From the NCBI RefSeq assembly GCF_003020125.1, contig NZ_PYFW01000004.1, positions 558,001 to 622,000 on the forward strand: a stretch of DNA of 64,000 nt, in the 5' to 3' direction. The position numbers and the translations under genes are program-made. The number at the start of each line of letters is the position of its first letter. Positions within the stretch are counted from its first letter, which is position 1. The notes under the pieces were generated by a model. That model searched no databases. It was given only the letters and a program-made list of their open reading frames with translations, and was not told the origin of the DNA. Positions 33,666 through 42,573 of the stretch are shown here, in pieces. The DNA is from Bradyrhizobium sp. MOS003. GTDB taxonomy: Bacteria > Pseudomonadota > Alphaproteobacteria > Rhizobiales > Xanthobacteraceae.

Positions 33666-33914
33666 ATGATGAAGCGGATTTTCCTGGCTGCGATCGTTGC
33701 CACCTTTGCAGCAGGCTCGGCCTTCGCCGACGACACCTGTGAGAGCAAGGCAGTCGGCAAGGACGGCAAGGCGCTGGCAGGCGCCGCCAAGACCTCGTTC
33801 ATGAAGAAGTGCAAGGCGGACGCCTGCACGCCCAAGGCCGTCAGCGCCGACGGCAAGCCGCTCGCCGGCGCCGCCAAGAACAGCTTCATGAAGAAGTGCG
33901 AGATGGGCGCTTAA
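33666..33914 (+). CDS. PsiF-repeat secreted protein
   Basis: An 82-residue secreted protein with a signal peptide (MMKRIFLAAIVATFAAGSAF). The mature part has two PsiF repeats: ESKAVGKDGKALAGAAKTSF and TPKAVSADGKPLAGAAKNSF, each followed by MKKC. PsiF proteins are induced by phosphate starvation in Escherichia coli; their role is unknown. No convincing Pho box was seen upstream. A palindromic repeat follows. Confidence 0.85.
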   Translation: MMKRIFLAAIVATFAAGSAFADDTCESKAVGKDGKALAGAAKTSFMKKCKADACTPKAVSADGKPLAGAAKNSFMKKCEMGA

Positions 33915-33964
33915 CGCGCTCTGAGGTTGCGGCCTCTTTAGTGGGCGATCACCAAAACGAACTC

Positions 33965-34051
33965 CGTCATGGCCGGGCTTGTCCCGGCCATCCACGTTCT
34001 GGGCAATCGGCAGCAAGGACGTGGATGCCCGGGCCAAGCCCGGGCATGACG
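33965..34051. repeat. Palindromic repeat (CGTCATGGCCGGG...CCCGGGCATGACG)
   Basis: The outer arms CGTCATGGCCGGGCTTG and CAAGCCCGGGCATGACG are almost exact inverted copies; the inner arms TCCACGT and ACGTGGA also pair. It belongs to the dispersed palindromic elements of this genome and lies between convergent genes, where it could terminate transcription from both sides. Confidence 0.8.
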
Positions 34052-34058
34052 GCGAGCA

Positions 34059-34934
34059 TCATTCCCGCCTGAAGCGATAGTCAAACGCCCCGCCCAGCGT
34101 TTTGATCAGCCCCACCGTCGGCGCCGGGAAATGAACCGGCAAAATCAGCGTGTCGGTGTCCGCAACCGACGCGAAGAAATTCCGCCGCGACACCGCCGAC
34201 TGTTTCGGGTCCCAATCCGGCTTCGCCGACCAGTCCGGCTCGCGGCACTGGATCTGGTGATGCATGAGATCGCCCGCGACCACCGCGCGCTGGCCCTTCG
34301 AGACAATGTTCACGCAACAATGGCAGGGCGAATGCCCCGGCGTCGGCGTCAGCGTGACGGTGTCGTCGAGCGCGTAATCGTCGTCGACCAGGAGCGCCTG
34401 CCCGGCCTCGACGATCGGCAGGCAATTGTCGCGAAACACGGTACCGGGCGGATTGCTGCCCTTGGCGTGCTCGGCCTCCCAGGCCGCATACTCACCCTTG
34501 TGGAAGACGTATTTCGCATTCGGGAATGTCGGCACCCAGCGGCCGTCGCGCAAACTCGTGTTCCAGCCGGTGTGATCGATATGCAGATGCGTGCAGAACA
34601 CGTAGTCGATCTGCTCGAAGGAGATGCCGAGCGCGAACAGCTCGTTGCGCCAGCGCTCCTTGCCGGGAAAATCGAACGGCGGCGGATGGCCCTTGTCCTC
34701 GCCGGTGCAGGTATCGACCAGGATAGTGTAGCGCGGCGTGCGCACGACAAAGGTCTGATAGGTGATGACCATCATGCCGCGCGCGGCGTCGAACACCTCC
34801 GGCTCGAACGAGGCGAGATGACGGGCGAACACGCTCTCGTCATAGGCCGGGAAGAAATCCTGCGGCCGCCGCCACGGCCCTTCCCGCTCGATCACCGCAT
34901 CGATGGTGATGTCACCGATCCGAAGTTGCTTCAC
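34059..34934 (-). CDS. Metallo-beta-lactamase-fold hydrolase
   Basis: A 291-residue MBL-fold enzyme. The metal-binding motif is CTHLHIDHTGWNT (HxHxDH), further ligands are in TPTPGHSPCHCCV and AGDLMHHQIQC, and the C-terminal His is in LPVHFPAPT. It resembles the lactonase/quorum-quencher-like and N-acyl-homoserine-lactonase-like group. The start is GTG at 34934 with GGGAGGGAGC in front. The substrate is not predictable from the sequence. Confidence 0.85.
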   Translation of the reverse strand: MKQLRIGDITIDAVIEREGPWRRPQDFFPAYDESVFARHLASFEPEVFDAARGMMVITYQTFVVRTPRYTILVDTCTGEDKGHPPPFDFPGKERWRNELFALGISFEQIDYVFCTHLHIDHTGWNTSLRDGRWVPTFPNAKYVFHKGEYAAWEAEHAKGSNPPGTVFRDNCLPIVEAGQALLVDDDYALDDTVTLTPTPGHSPCHCCVNIVSKGQRAVVAGDLMHHQIQCREPDWSAKPDWDPKQSAVSRRNFFASVADTDTLILPVHFPAPTVGLIKTLGGAFDYRFRRE

Positions 34935-35582
34935 GCTCCCTCCCTTGATTGTCTTTGCGTAGCCAACGAGCTCAGTGCTCGAGACGCGTGGGCGCAAGCT
35001 TGCGCCGATGCGTCGCCCGTCGCTGGCGCAACAGAGTGTTCAATGTTTTCTTAAGACAGCATCAGTCGCCTATTGAGCACGACGGGGTGACGGCATCAAC
35101 AACCTCGTCTGCGCCGGTCCACAGGTCCGGAACTACACGGCGATCCGCGGCGCACCCCAGGAAAAGACGTTCGGTCAATACGAGCAGACCGGCGAAACAC
35201 AACCGCCGGCTGGCGCTCAAATTATCGCATTGACGTATGATTTACTTCACAGCGCCCTGGCGGTTTCGCTCTTATAAAGCAGCGATGCAACGCGATGGCC
35301 TCGAGCCCTCCGCTCCGCGGTGAACACTTTGTGGCTCTTGCAGATAGAGCGGAAAGAGCCGCCACGATTGGGCGCACTCCGTTTGGAGACTGCGTTCCCA
35401 AATTTGGACCGGAAGGCAGGGGTCGGTTGTATGCTTTCGGGACCGCGTCATTCGGCAAGAATTCGGCCTACGTGGAAGCGCGCGCTGACGCCGGTTGACG
35501 CACGACGTGACCTCTCCGGGCTGTCAACGGCGCCACGTTCTGCTATCCTGTCTCTGTTCTGCGCAGCAGCGGGGCGATCAAG
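34935..35582. other. 648-base region without a recognisable gene
   Basis: Short open frames on both strands have no recognised homology or convincing start signals. The composition is lower in GC in 35040-35280 and a stretch near 35250-35280 (TTTACTTC...CTTATAAAG) could be a promoter. Parts of 35290-35510 read like a decayed coding fragment in several frames, but none can be named. It precedes the cyclase operon and should hold its promoter. Confidence 0.4.
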
Positions 35583-37373
35583 GTGAATTATCCAGGGATC
35601 GATGCTGCAGAGGTTGCGCCAACGCGGCGCATGCTTGCGATTCTGGCCGCCGACGTCGTGGGCTATGCTCGCCTGACCGAGCTTGCCGAGGAAGCTACCC
35701 ACATCCGCCTGCGATCACTTCGTTTCGGAGTCGTCAACCCGTGCATCGTCTCCTTTCGCGGCAGGATCGTTAAGAACACGGGGGACGGCTTTCTCGCCTC
35801 CTTCGATTCTTCCCTTGATGCGGCGCGCTGTGCGGTTGCCTTGCAGGCCGAGGTCGCCGCTGCACAGGCGCAGGAGGGATATGATCGGAAGATCCAATTT
35901 CGAATGGGTCTCAACGTCGCGCAGACCATCGTCGAATCCGAGGACATCTTCGGAAAGGGAGTCAACATCGCGGCGAGGCTCGAGCAGTCGGCGCCGGCCG
36001 GCGGCGTGGTGCTTTCGGACGAGATGTTCAAGCAGATCAAGGACCGGATCGATGTGCCTGTCCAGGATCTCGGCGTGCTCCGACTCAAGCATATTGCAAG
36101 TCCCGTTCACGCTTATTCCCTCCTGCTCCCCGAGGCCGAACGCCTGCCGTCGAGCGGCGGCCGCAAGGCGAGCCGCCAGGCCAAGGTGCCCTACATCGCG
36201 GTCCTTCCGTTTCGTACGCAGGCAGCGAACCCGGAAGGCGACTATTTCGGGGACGGGACGGCCGACGAGATCGTCGTGGCGCTTCAGAGCCTCCGCGGGC
36301 TGTGCGTCATTTCAAGCATGTCGACGTCTCCGTATCGGAGCGGACCGATCGACAGCCAGAGGATCGGCCAGGAACTCGGCGTCCGATACGTCCTCAGTGG
36401 CAGCATCCGGCGAGCCCACCAGCGGCTTCGGATCAGCGTGGAATTGCAGGACGTCGAAGCTGGGGTCGTGCTGTGGGCAGATCACTACGACGGCGAGGCT
36501 TCCGAGCTGTTCGAATTTCAGAGCCGCATCGCGACACGCATCGTATGGAGCATCGCCCCTCAGGTCCGTGAGGCGGAGCTGAAGCGCGCGCTGCAAAAGC
36601 GCTCGGACAATCTCAATGCCTACGAGCTGCTCATGAAGGCGATCGATTTCATGTACCGCATGAATTACTTCGATTTCGGCCGCGCGGGAGAATTCCTGCA
36701 GGCCGCCATCGCTTTGGATCCCAGCTACGCGACGCCTTATGCCTACGCGGCGCTCTGGCACATTCACAATGTCGCGCAAGGCTGGGGCGCCGAGGGTGGC
36801 CCCGACGCAGCGGAGGCGGCGCGCCTCGCCGCTGCAGCGGTGGATCGCGCGCCGTCGGACGGCTTCGCCCTGGCCGTTCTCGGACACACCAAGGCGCTGC
36901 TGTTCAAGGACTACAACGCAGCGCTCGACCTCTTTGACCGAGCGTTGAGCGCCTCGCCTGGCAATGCCATGGCCTGGACCCTGAGCAGTGGCGTGTACGG
37001 CTATCTTGAGGAGGGCCAGTCGGCGATCACGCGCGCTGAACAGGGGTTGCGCTTGTCGCCGGCCGATACACAGGCGTATTTTTACCTGATGTTCCTCGGC
37101 CAGGCGCATTACATCTATGGCAATTACGACGAAGCAGTCGTGTGGGCCCGCAAGACGGCGTCCCTGAACGGGCGATTGTCCGCCAACCTTCGCATTCTCG
37201 CGGCCGCCTATGTCGCGAAGGGTCAGAGCGAGGAGGCTCGGAGCATCGCCAGGACGATTCTGGACATACAACCTCGATTCAAATTGTCGGCCTATCGTGA
37301 GCGGTGTCCCTTCAGAATAGCCTTGAGGGAACGTTTCATCGAACATTTGCGAGAGGCAGGCCTGCCCGATTGA
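35583..37373 (+). CDS. Class III nucleotide cyclase with TolB-like and TPR regions
   Basis: A 596-residue multidomain protein. Residues 15-170 are a class III adenylate/guanylate cyclase domain: the metal-binding Asp pair is at 24 (LAADVVGYARL) and 68 (KNTGDGFLASF), and GVNIAARLEQSA carries the transition-state Asn and Arg. Residues about 200-320 are a TolB N-terminal-like region (YIAVLPFRTQ...GVRYVLSGSIRRAHQRLRIS), followed by TPR helices to the end. This architecture is frequent in Bradyrhizobium. The start is GTG at 35583. It lacks a membrane segment. It is the first gene of a compact three-gene operon (41 bases to the next). Confidence 0.85.
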   Translation: MNYPGIDAAEVAPTRRMLAILAADVVGYARLTELAEEATHIRLRSLRFGVVNPCIVSFRGRIVKNTGDGFLASFDSSLDAARCAVALQAEVAAAQAQEGYDRKIQFRMGLNVAQTIVESEDIFGKGVNIAARLEQSAPAGGVVLSDEMFKQIKDRIDVPVQDLGVLRLKHIASPVHAYSLLLPEAERLPSSGGRKASRQAKVPYIAVLPFRTQAANPEGDYFGDGTADEIVVALQSLRGLCVISSMSTSPYRSGPIDSQRIGQELGVRYVLSGSIRRAHQRLRISVELQDVEAGVVLWADHYDGEASELFEFQSRIATRIVWSIAPQVREAELKRALQKRSDNLNAYELLMKAIDFMYRMNYFDFGRAGEFLQAAIALDPSYATPYAYAALWHIHNVAQGWGAEGGPDAAEAARLAAAAVDRAPSDGFALAVLGHTKALLFKDYNAALDLFDRALSASPGNAMAWTLSSGVYGYLEEGQSAITRAEQGLRLSPADTQAYFYLMFLGQAHYIYGNYDEAVVWARKTASLNGRLSANLRILAAAYVAKGQSEEARSIARTILDIQPRFKLSAYRERCPFRIALRERFIEHLREAGLPD

Positions 37374-37414
37374 AACCATGCTGCATTTGCAGCGAACCAC
37401 AGGAGGATCCCGCC

Positions 37415-38257
37415 ATGGGAGGCAATTGGTTCGGAGGCAACTGGTTTGGTGGCAACTGGTTCGGAGGAAACTGGGCAAGCGGCCCAGGCGGCGGCGGATC
37501 ACCCGTGTTCGCGATGCGGGCGGATCGACCACTTGCCGAAATCGCTATCACGCGGGACTACACCGCGAAGTTCCGAGATCCGGAATGGGATCCGGATCTA
37601 CGCGCCTTGGCGATCATGCCGGAGTTCATGGCGCAGACCATCGGAGGCAAGCAGTGGCAGGCGGCGGTCGCGCTGCCGCCGCCGACCTACCCGGTCACTG
37701 CGAAGATGATCGACGAGGTCCTGGTGCTGGCAGTCGCGGAGCGGCCGGAAGCCCTCGGCGAGATCGTGGAGGAGAACCAGAATTTTCAGCTGCGCTGGTT
37801 GCAGCTTCTCAACATCACCGCCACTACCCACCCGCAAACATTCCTGCTGATGAAGATCATGGCCAGGGTCGGCGAGTTTGCGATGATCCAGCTCAAGCTC
37901 CAACATCCGAATCCAGCCGGTGCCGCGCCTCCACCTTATTGGTACCAGCCGCGACCAAGCCAGGTCTGCCCGACACTGTATCCGCCGGTCGCGGTCCCGG
38001 GCCACCCGGCCTATCCGGCCGGACACGCGCTGATTGGCACACTCACCTCCGAATGCCTGGCCGACATACTGCCTCAATACAAGGAGCCGTTGCGCGCGCT
38101 GGCCGCGCGCGTCGCGATGAACCGGGTGATCGCAGGATTGCACTATCGCGAAGACATCGACGCGGGCGCCAGGGCCGCGGTCGCGCTGAAGCCCTTTCTG
38201 ACGGCTTGCCCGTTCTACGCGGCTACATTCAAGCTCGCGCGGGACGAATGGAAATGA
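37415..38257 (+). CDS. PAP2/vanadium-haloperoxidase-like protein with N-terminal GNWFG repeats
   Basis: A 280-residue protein. The ATG at 37415 has AGGAGG upstream. The N-terminus is MGGNWF with the five-residue unit GNWFG repeated: three full copies and a final GNW (residues 3-20). The rest is a helical phosphatase/haloperoxidase fold: GHPAYPAGHALIGTLTSECL contains the P(S/A)GH motif with His 204, and NRVIAGLHYREDID gives R237, H243 and D247, the third motif of the PAP2 superfamily. There is no signal peptide or membrane helix, so it is a soluble, probably cytoplasmic, haloperoxidase-type member. Its substrate is unknown. It is followed 37 bases later by an S8 protease gene. Confidence 0.8.
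   Translation: MGGNWFGGNWFGGNWFGGNWASGPGGGGSPVFAMRADRPLAEIAITRDYTAKFRDPEWDPDLRALAIMPEFMAQTIGGKQWQAAVALPPPTYPVTAKMIDEVLVLAVAERPEALGEIVEENQNFQLRWLQLLNITATTHPQTFLLMKIMARVGEFAMIQLKLQHPNPAGAAPPPYWYQPRPSQVCPTLYPPVAVPGHPAYPAGHALIGTLTSECLADILPQYKEPLRALAARVAMNRVIAGLHYREDIDAGARAAVALKPFLTACPFYAATFKLARDEWK
37418..37474 (+). repeat. 15-bp tandem repeat encoding GNWFG
   Basis: Four units of the type GGCAACTGGTTCGGA follow the start codon, the last one ending after TGG. The units differ mainly at third codon positions, so the peptide repeat has been maintained by selection rather than being a fresh slippage product. Confidence 0.85.
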
Positions 38258-38294
38258 GTTCGCGCGCAACGTGACCACCGCAGCGGAGGAAGCC

Positions 38295-39704
38295 ATGACG
38301 CCTTGGGAATTGCGCACCGGTTATGTCCGGGTGCTGATGCAGCGTAATCGGAACCGCGTGTTCTTGCAGGCGGCCAACGACCTGATCGACGGCAATAGTC
38401 CTGCCCGCACCATGCGTGATTACGTCCACGAGAATGCGGCGTCCGATTTTTTGATCGACGGTGAGTTCGGCGCCCTGCCGATCTGGGATGGCGCCGATCA
38501 GCGACCGGCGGTCTCGATCACGGACAGGGGTGAGAATGCGTCCTCACTCCTCGCACTCGATAAATCGATCAAATTCCTGATCCGCGCCTACGTGTCTCCC
38601 GGCAGGCTTTCCAAGCCGGACTTCAACGAGGGTGAGCCTGTCTGGCTCGATTCCGATGTGCGGGGCACGCTTGCTTTACCTCCCGCCAACAAGGCCACGG
38701 GCGATGCCGACATGGTTCGGCAGGACCTCAACACCGCGGTGCTGCAGGACAACGGCCTTTATGGCGCGGGTGTCGCCGTCGCCATCGTCGATACCGGCAT
38801 CTGCAGGGCACATCTTGCGAAGCGGCTTGGCTTCAATCCGGCGCTGGATGTCGGAAATTCGTGGACGCCACCGACCGTGGCGACCATGCCGGGGCTCCAT
38901 CGCATCGGACACGGGACGATGTGCGCCTATGGCGTGCTCGTGGTGGCCCCGAACGTGACGCTGCTCGACTACCCCTTGCTGCTGGGGCGACCTGCGGGCG
39001 AGCACACAGTCAGTGCAACGATCGGGGAAATGATGCGCGGCTACCTGATCCTGATCTGGCGCTGGGCGGTCACTGGGGCCATTCCGCAGGATGCGCTCGT
39101 GGTCAACAACAGTTGGGGAATCTTTCATCCGAGCCTCGACGACTTCCCGCCCGGCGACCCGCGACGCTACATCGACAATCCCGATCACCCCTTCAGACTG
39201 TACATCTGGTTGCTCACGGCTTTCGGAGCGGACGTGGTTTTTGCAGCCGGCAATTGCGGCAAAGGCTGCCCCAATCCGGTTTGTCTGCAACGGACGGATG
39301 GGATGATCATGGGCGCCAACGCATATGACGAAGTCCTGACGATCGGCGGTTGCGACATCCACGACACGCGCGTCTGTTATTCCTCGCAGGGACCGTCGAT
39401 CGCGGGCATGCCTCAGCAGAAGCCCGACGTAACCGCCTATACTGAGTTTCTCGGCTCGAAGGTGCTGCGAGGCCCGCGCGGCTTCGAGCCTGATACGGGA
39501 ACGTCGGCGGCATGCGCGGTCGCATCCGGGTGCATCGCCGCGCTGCGAACCGCGCGGCCGCCGACGGCAACGGATCCGGCATCCATGATTACGGTATTGC
39601 AGGCGACGGCGCTGCCCCTGGGCGGCGCAGTGCCGAACCACGACTACGGCTACGGCATCGTCCGACCGGTGGCGGCGGGCCGAAGCCTCGGCATCATCCC
39701 GTGA
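38295..39704 (+). CDS. Subtilisin-like S8 serine protease, leaderless
   Basis: A 469-residue protease. The ATG at 38295 has GCGGAGGAAG at ideal spacing; an in-frame GTG at 38271 is less likely. Residues 1-150 are an N-terminal region of unknown type with no signal peptide. The S8 domain follows: catalytic Asp 166 in VAIVDTGICRAH, His 206 in IGHGTMCAYG, oxyanion Asn 320 in FAAGNCGKGC and Ser 404 in GTSAACAVASG. The triad is complete. Without a leader it should be cytosolic or exported by an unusual route. Third gene of the operon with the cyclase and the GNWFG protein. Confidence 0.88.
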   Translation: MTPWELRTGYVRVLMQRNRNRVFLQAANDLIDGNSPARTMRDYVHENAASDFLIDGEFGALPIWDGADQRPAVSITDRGENASSLLALDKSIKFLIRAYVSPGRLSKPDFNEGEPVWLDSDVRGTLALPPANKATGDADMVRQDLNTAVLQDNGLYGAGVAVAIVDTGICRAHLAKRLGFNPALDVGNSWTPPTVATMPGLHRIGHGTMCAYGVLVVAPNVTLLDYPLLLGRPAGEHTVSATIGEMMRGYLILIWRWAVTGAIPQDALVVNNSWGIFHPSLDDFPPGDPRRYIDNPDHPFRLYIWLLTAFGADVVFAAGNCGKGCPNPVCLQRTDGMIMGANAYDEVLTIGGCDIHDTRVCYSSQGPSIAGMPQQKPDVTAYTEFLGSKVLRGPRGFEPDTGTSAACAVASGCIAALRTARPPTATDPASMITVLQATALPLGGAVPNHDYGYGIVRPVAAGRSLGIIP

Positions 39705-39732
39705 GCACGCAAATCGCTGGTTAGGCCAACGT

Positions 39733-41355
39733 CTAGCTCCGTAACCCCGGCGCCTCCTGCCCGGTGCGTGCGACGTACTCCGTGTAGCCGCCGCCGAACT
39801 GGTGGATGCCCTCCGGTGTCAGCTCCAGCACGCGGTTCGACAGCGTCGCCAGGAAGTGGCGGTCATGCGAAACGAACAGCATGGTGCCTTCGAAATCCGA
39901 CAGCGCATTGATCAGCATCTCCTTTGTGGCGAGATCGAGATGGTTGGTCGGCTCGTCCAGCACCAAAAAGTTTGGCGGGTCGAACAGCATCTTGGCCATC
40001 ACCAGCCGCGCCTTCTCGCCGCCCGAGAGCACGCGGCAGCGTTTCTCGACGTCGTCGCCGGAGAAGCCGAAGCAGCCGGCGAGTGCGCGCAAGGAGCCCT
40101 GCCCCGCGGTCGGAAACGCGTATTCGAGCGACTGAAACACGGTCTGCTCGCCGTCGAGCAGGTCCATCGCGTGCTGGGCGAAATAGCCCATCTTGACGCT
40201 GCCGCCGACAGCCACCGTGCCCTGGTCCGGCTCGCTCGCGCCCGCAACGAGCTTCAGCAGCGTCGATTTGCCGGCGCCGTTGACGCCCATCACGGCCCAG
40301 CGCTCCCTGCGGCGGATCATGAAATCGAGCCCGTCATAGATCCGCTTGCTGCCGTAACCCTTGTGGACGCCCTTCAGCGCCGCGACATCCTCGCCCGAGC
40401 GCGGCGCCGGCGGAAAGTCGAATGCCACGCTCTGGCGGCGCCGCGGCGGTTCGACCCGCTCGATCTTGTCGAGCTTCTTCACCCGGCTCTGCACCTGGGC
40501 CGCATGCGAGGCGCGCGCCTTGAAGCGCTCGATGAACTTGATTTCTTTTGCAAGCATGGCCTGCTGGCGCTCGAACTGCGCCTGCTGCTGCTTCTCGTTC
40601 TGCGCGCGCTGCTGCTCGTAGAATTCGTAATCGCCGGTATAGGTGGTGAGCGAGCCGCTATCGATCTCGATCACCTTGGAGATCACGCGGTTGATGAACT
40701 CGCGGTCATGCGAGGTCATCAAGAGCGTGCCTTCGTAGTCGTGCAGGAATTTTTCCAGCCAGATCAGGCTTTCGAGGTCGAGATGGTTGCTCGGCTCGTC
40801 GAGCAGCATGACATCAGGACGCATCAGGAGGATGCGCGCGAGCGCCACGCGCATCTTCCAGCCGCCGGAGAGTTTTCCGACGTCGCCCTCCATCATCTCC
40901 TGGCTGAAGCCGAGGCCGGACAGCGCCTCGCGCGCACGGCCATCGAGCGCGTAGCCGTCGAGTTCCTCGAAACGGTGCTGCACCTCGCCGTAGCGGGTGA
41001 TGATCTCGTCCATCTGGTCAGCCTTGTCAGGGTCGGCCATGGCCGCCTCGAGCTCGCGCAGCTCGGCCGCGACCTCGCTGACGGGACCGGCTCCATCCAT
41101 CACCTCGGCCACCGCACTGCGGCCAGACATCTCGCCGACGTCCTGGTTGAAATAGCCGATGGTGATGCCGCGATCGGTCGAGACCTGCCCCTCGTCGGGC
41201 AATTCCTCACCGGCGATCATCCGGAATAGTGTGGTCTTGCCGGCGCCGTTCGGCCCGACCAAGCCGATCTTCTCCCCCTTGTTGAGGGCGGCGGAGGCTT
41301 CGATGAACAGGATCTGGTGGCCGGCTTGCTTGCTGACGTTGTCGAGGCGGATCAT
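39733..41355 (-). CDS. ABC-F family ATPase
   Basis: A 540-residue protein with two ABC ATPase domains and no membrane domain. Walker A motifs are GPNGAGKTT (near residue 35) and GVNGAGKST (near 345); signatures LSGGWKMRVALAR and LSGGEKARLVMAK; Walker B motifs VMLLDEPSNHLD and FLVLDEPTNHLD. The interdomain linker is rich in Gln and basic residues (EQQRAQNEKQQQAQFERQQA). ABC-F proteins act on ribosomes, affecting translation or antibiotic resistance; the layout is closest to the YbiT/Uup groups. Confidence 0.9.
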   Translation of the reverse strand: MIRLDNVSKQAGHQILFIEASAALNKGEKIGLVGPNGAGKTTLFRMIAGEELPDEGQVSTDRGITIGYFNQDVGEMSGRSAVAEVMDGAGPVSEVAAELRELEAAMADPDKADQMDEIITRYGEVQHRFEELDGYALDGRAREALSGLGFSQEMMEGDVGKLSGGWKMRVALARILLMRPDVMLLDEPSNHLDLESLIWLEKFLHDYEGTLLMTSHDREFINRVISKVIEIDSGSLTTYTGDYEFYEQQRAQNEKQQQAQFERQQAMLAKEIKFIERFKARASHAAQVQSRVKKLDKIERVEPPRRRQSVAFDFPPAPRSGEDVAALKGVHKGYGSKRIYDGLDFMIRRRERWAVMGVNGAGKSTLLKLVAGASEPDQGTVAVGGSVKMGYFAQHAMDLLDGEQTVFQSLEYAFPTAGQGSLRALAGCFGFSGDDVEKRCRVLSGGEKARLVMAKMLFDPPNFLVLDEPTNHLDLATKEMLINALSDFEGTMLFVSHDRHFLATLSNRVLELTPEGIHQFGGGYTEYVARTGQEAPGLRS

Positions 41356-41496
41356 GGGGTCTTTTCAGGGGGATTTTTGCGTTGCAGCGTCATAGGCCAT
41401 GCGGGCCGCCGGGGGAAGCCCGGCGGGTACGGAATCCTGCCCGCATGCCGCCCACGCGAAATAGGAAGGCGCCAGCCGAGGCGCCCAAAGACGACG

Positions 41497-42573
41497 TCAC
41501 CGAATGGCGGTTGCGCTCTTCATCAGGGCCACCAACTGACTTTGCTGACCGGTGCCGGTCTTGCGAAATATCTGCTCGAGATAAGAACGCGCGGTCGCAA
41601 ACTTGATGCCGCTCTGTTCTGCAGCTGCCTTGAGCGTTAGACCGGCGGACAGGCTCACTGCGAGCTTGGCCTCTGCAGGCGTCAGGTCGAACAGACCCGA
41701 CAGTAGACTGGGCGCGGGAACGAGCGCACTTGGCTTGGCTGGTGTGAACACCAGCATCGTGTCCCCACCGGAAAAGAGGTCCCGGGCGGATCGCAGCAGC
41801 GGCAGGACATGCAGAACGCCCGGTACTGCATCATTGGTGCCGGCGATCGGGATCGAGCGAACCGCACTCAAGGCACCGGCAGGCTCTCGAAGCGCTGTTT
41901 GCAGCAACTCGTTTGCCCGTCCTTGTGCAACAGTGACCCGGTCTCCGACACCTACGTTGAAGAGATCGGAATGCTGAAGGAACGATCGGTTGGTCGCGAT
42001 CGCCCTGCCGTTGACGCAGACGGTGGCGGCAAGCCCAAGCGTATCGAGGGCCGCGACGGTGCCCCTCGCCCGCTCGATTCCCAGTCGAGCCGCGATCAGC
42101 CCCGCACGGGCCAGATGCGGACGTACGGAGTTGAGACGCGCGAGTTCCTCTGGCTCATAGCGGCCCACGCCGCTTCCCTTCTGAAGAACGTAGATCGCCA
42201 CCTCTCCGGTCGGCATCGGCACGGCCGTGCAGACGTGCGCACCGAGACCACGCGCGCGCAAGCGCTGGCGTATCGGGTCACTCTCGATCTCGGCGGCTGT
42301 CAGGTAGTCGTCGACCTCAACGAAGCTGTTCGGCTTCGTGTCGCACATTCGGACCACCGATGTCGAAAAACGAAGATCCGGATTGGCCAGAAATTCTCGG
42401 AGAAGATCCTGCAGATTGTCGAGCGTCACGCCACTGGCGGCGCCGTCATCACCGAAGAGGAAAAGGGTCGAGCCGAGCGAGTTGGACGTTGCGGCGAGCT
42501 CGGACAACAGCCTTGGCCAGAGTTCAGGAACGAAGGCTGCTTCATACGCAAAATCAATAATTTCCACGGTCAT
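41497..42573 (-). CDS. LuxR-type HTH transcriptional regulator
   Basis: A 358-residue regulator. The C-terminal helix-turn-helix is FDLTPAEAKLAVSLSAGLTL, then KAAAEQSGIKFATARSYLEQ and IFRKTGTGQQSQLVALM, the LuxR/GerE fold. The N-terminal 290 residues form a sensor of PAS/GAF-like character with no acyl-homoserine-lactone domain signature and no receiver. It is therefore probably a stand-alone sensor-regulator. A perfect 16-bp palindrome lies 161-176 bases upstream of the start. Its target genes are unknown. Confidence 0.8.
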   Translation of the reverse strand: MTVEIIDFAYEAAFVPELWPRLLSELAATSNSLGSTLFLFGDDGAASGVTLDNLQDLLREFLANPDLRFSTSVVRMCDTKPNSFVEVDDYLTAAEIESDPIRQRLRARGLGAHVCTAVPMPTGEVAIYVLQKGSGVGRYEPEELARLNSVRPHLARAGLIAARLGIERARGTVAALDTLGLAATVCVNGRAIATNRSFLQHSDLFNVGVGDRVTVAQGRANELLQTALREPAGALSAVRSIPIAGTNDAVPGVLHVLPLLRSARDLFSGGDTMLVFTPAKPSALVPAPSLLSGLFDLTPAEAKLAVSLSAGLTLKAAAEQSGIKFATARSYLEQIFRKTGTGQQSQLVALMKSATAIR

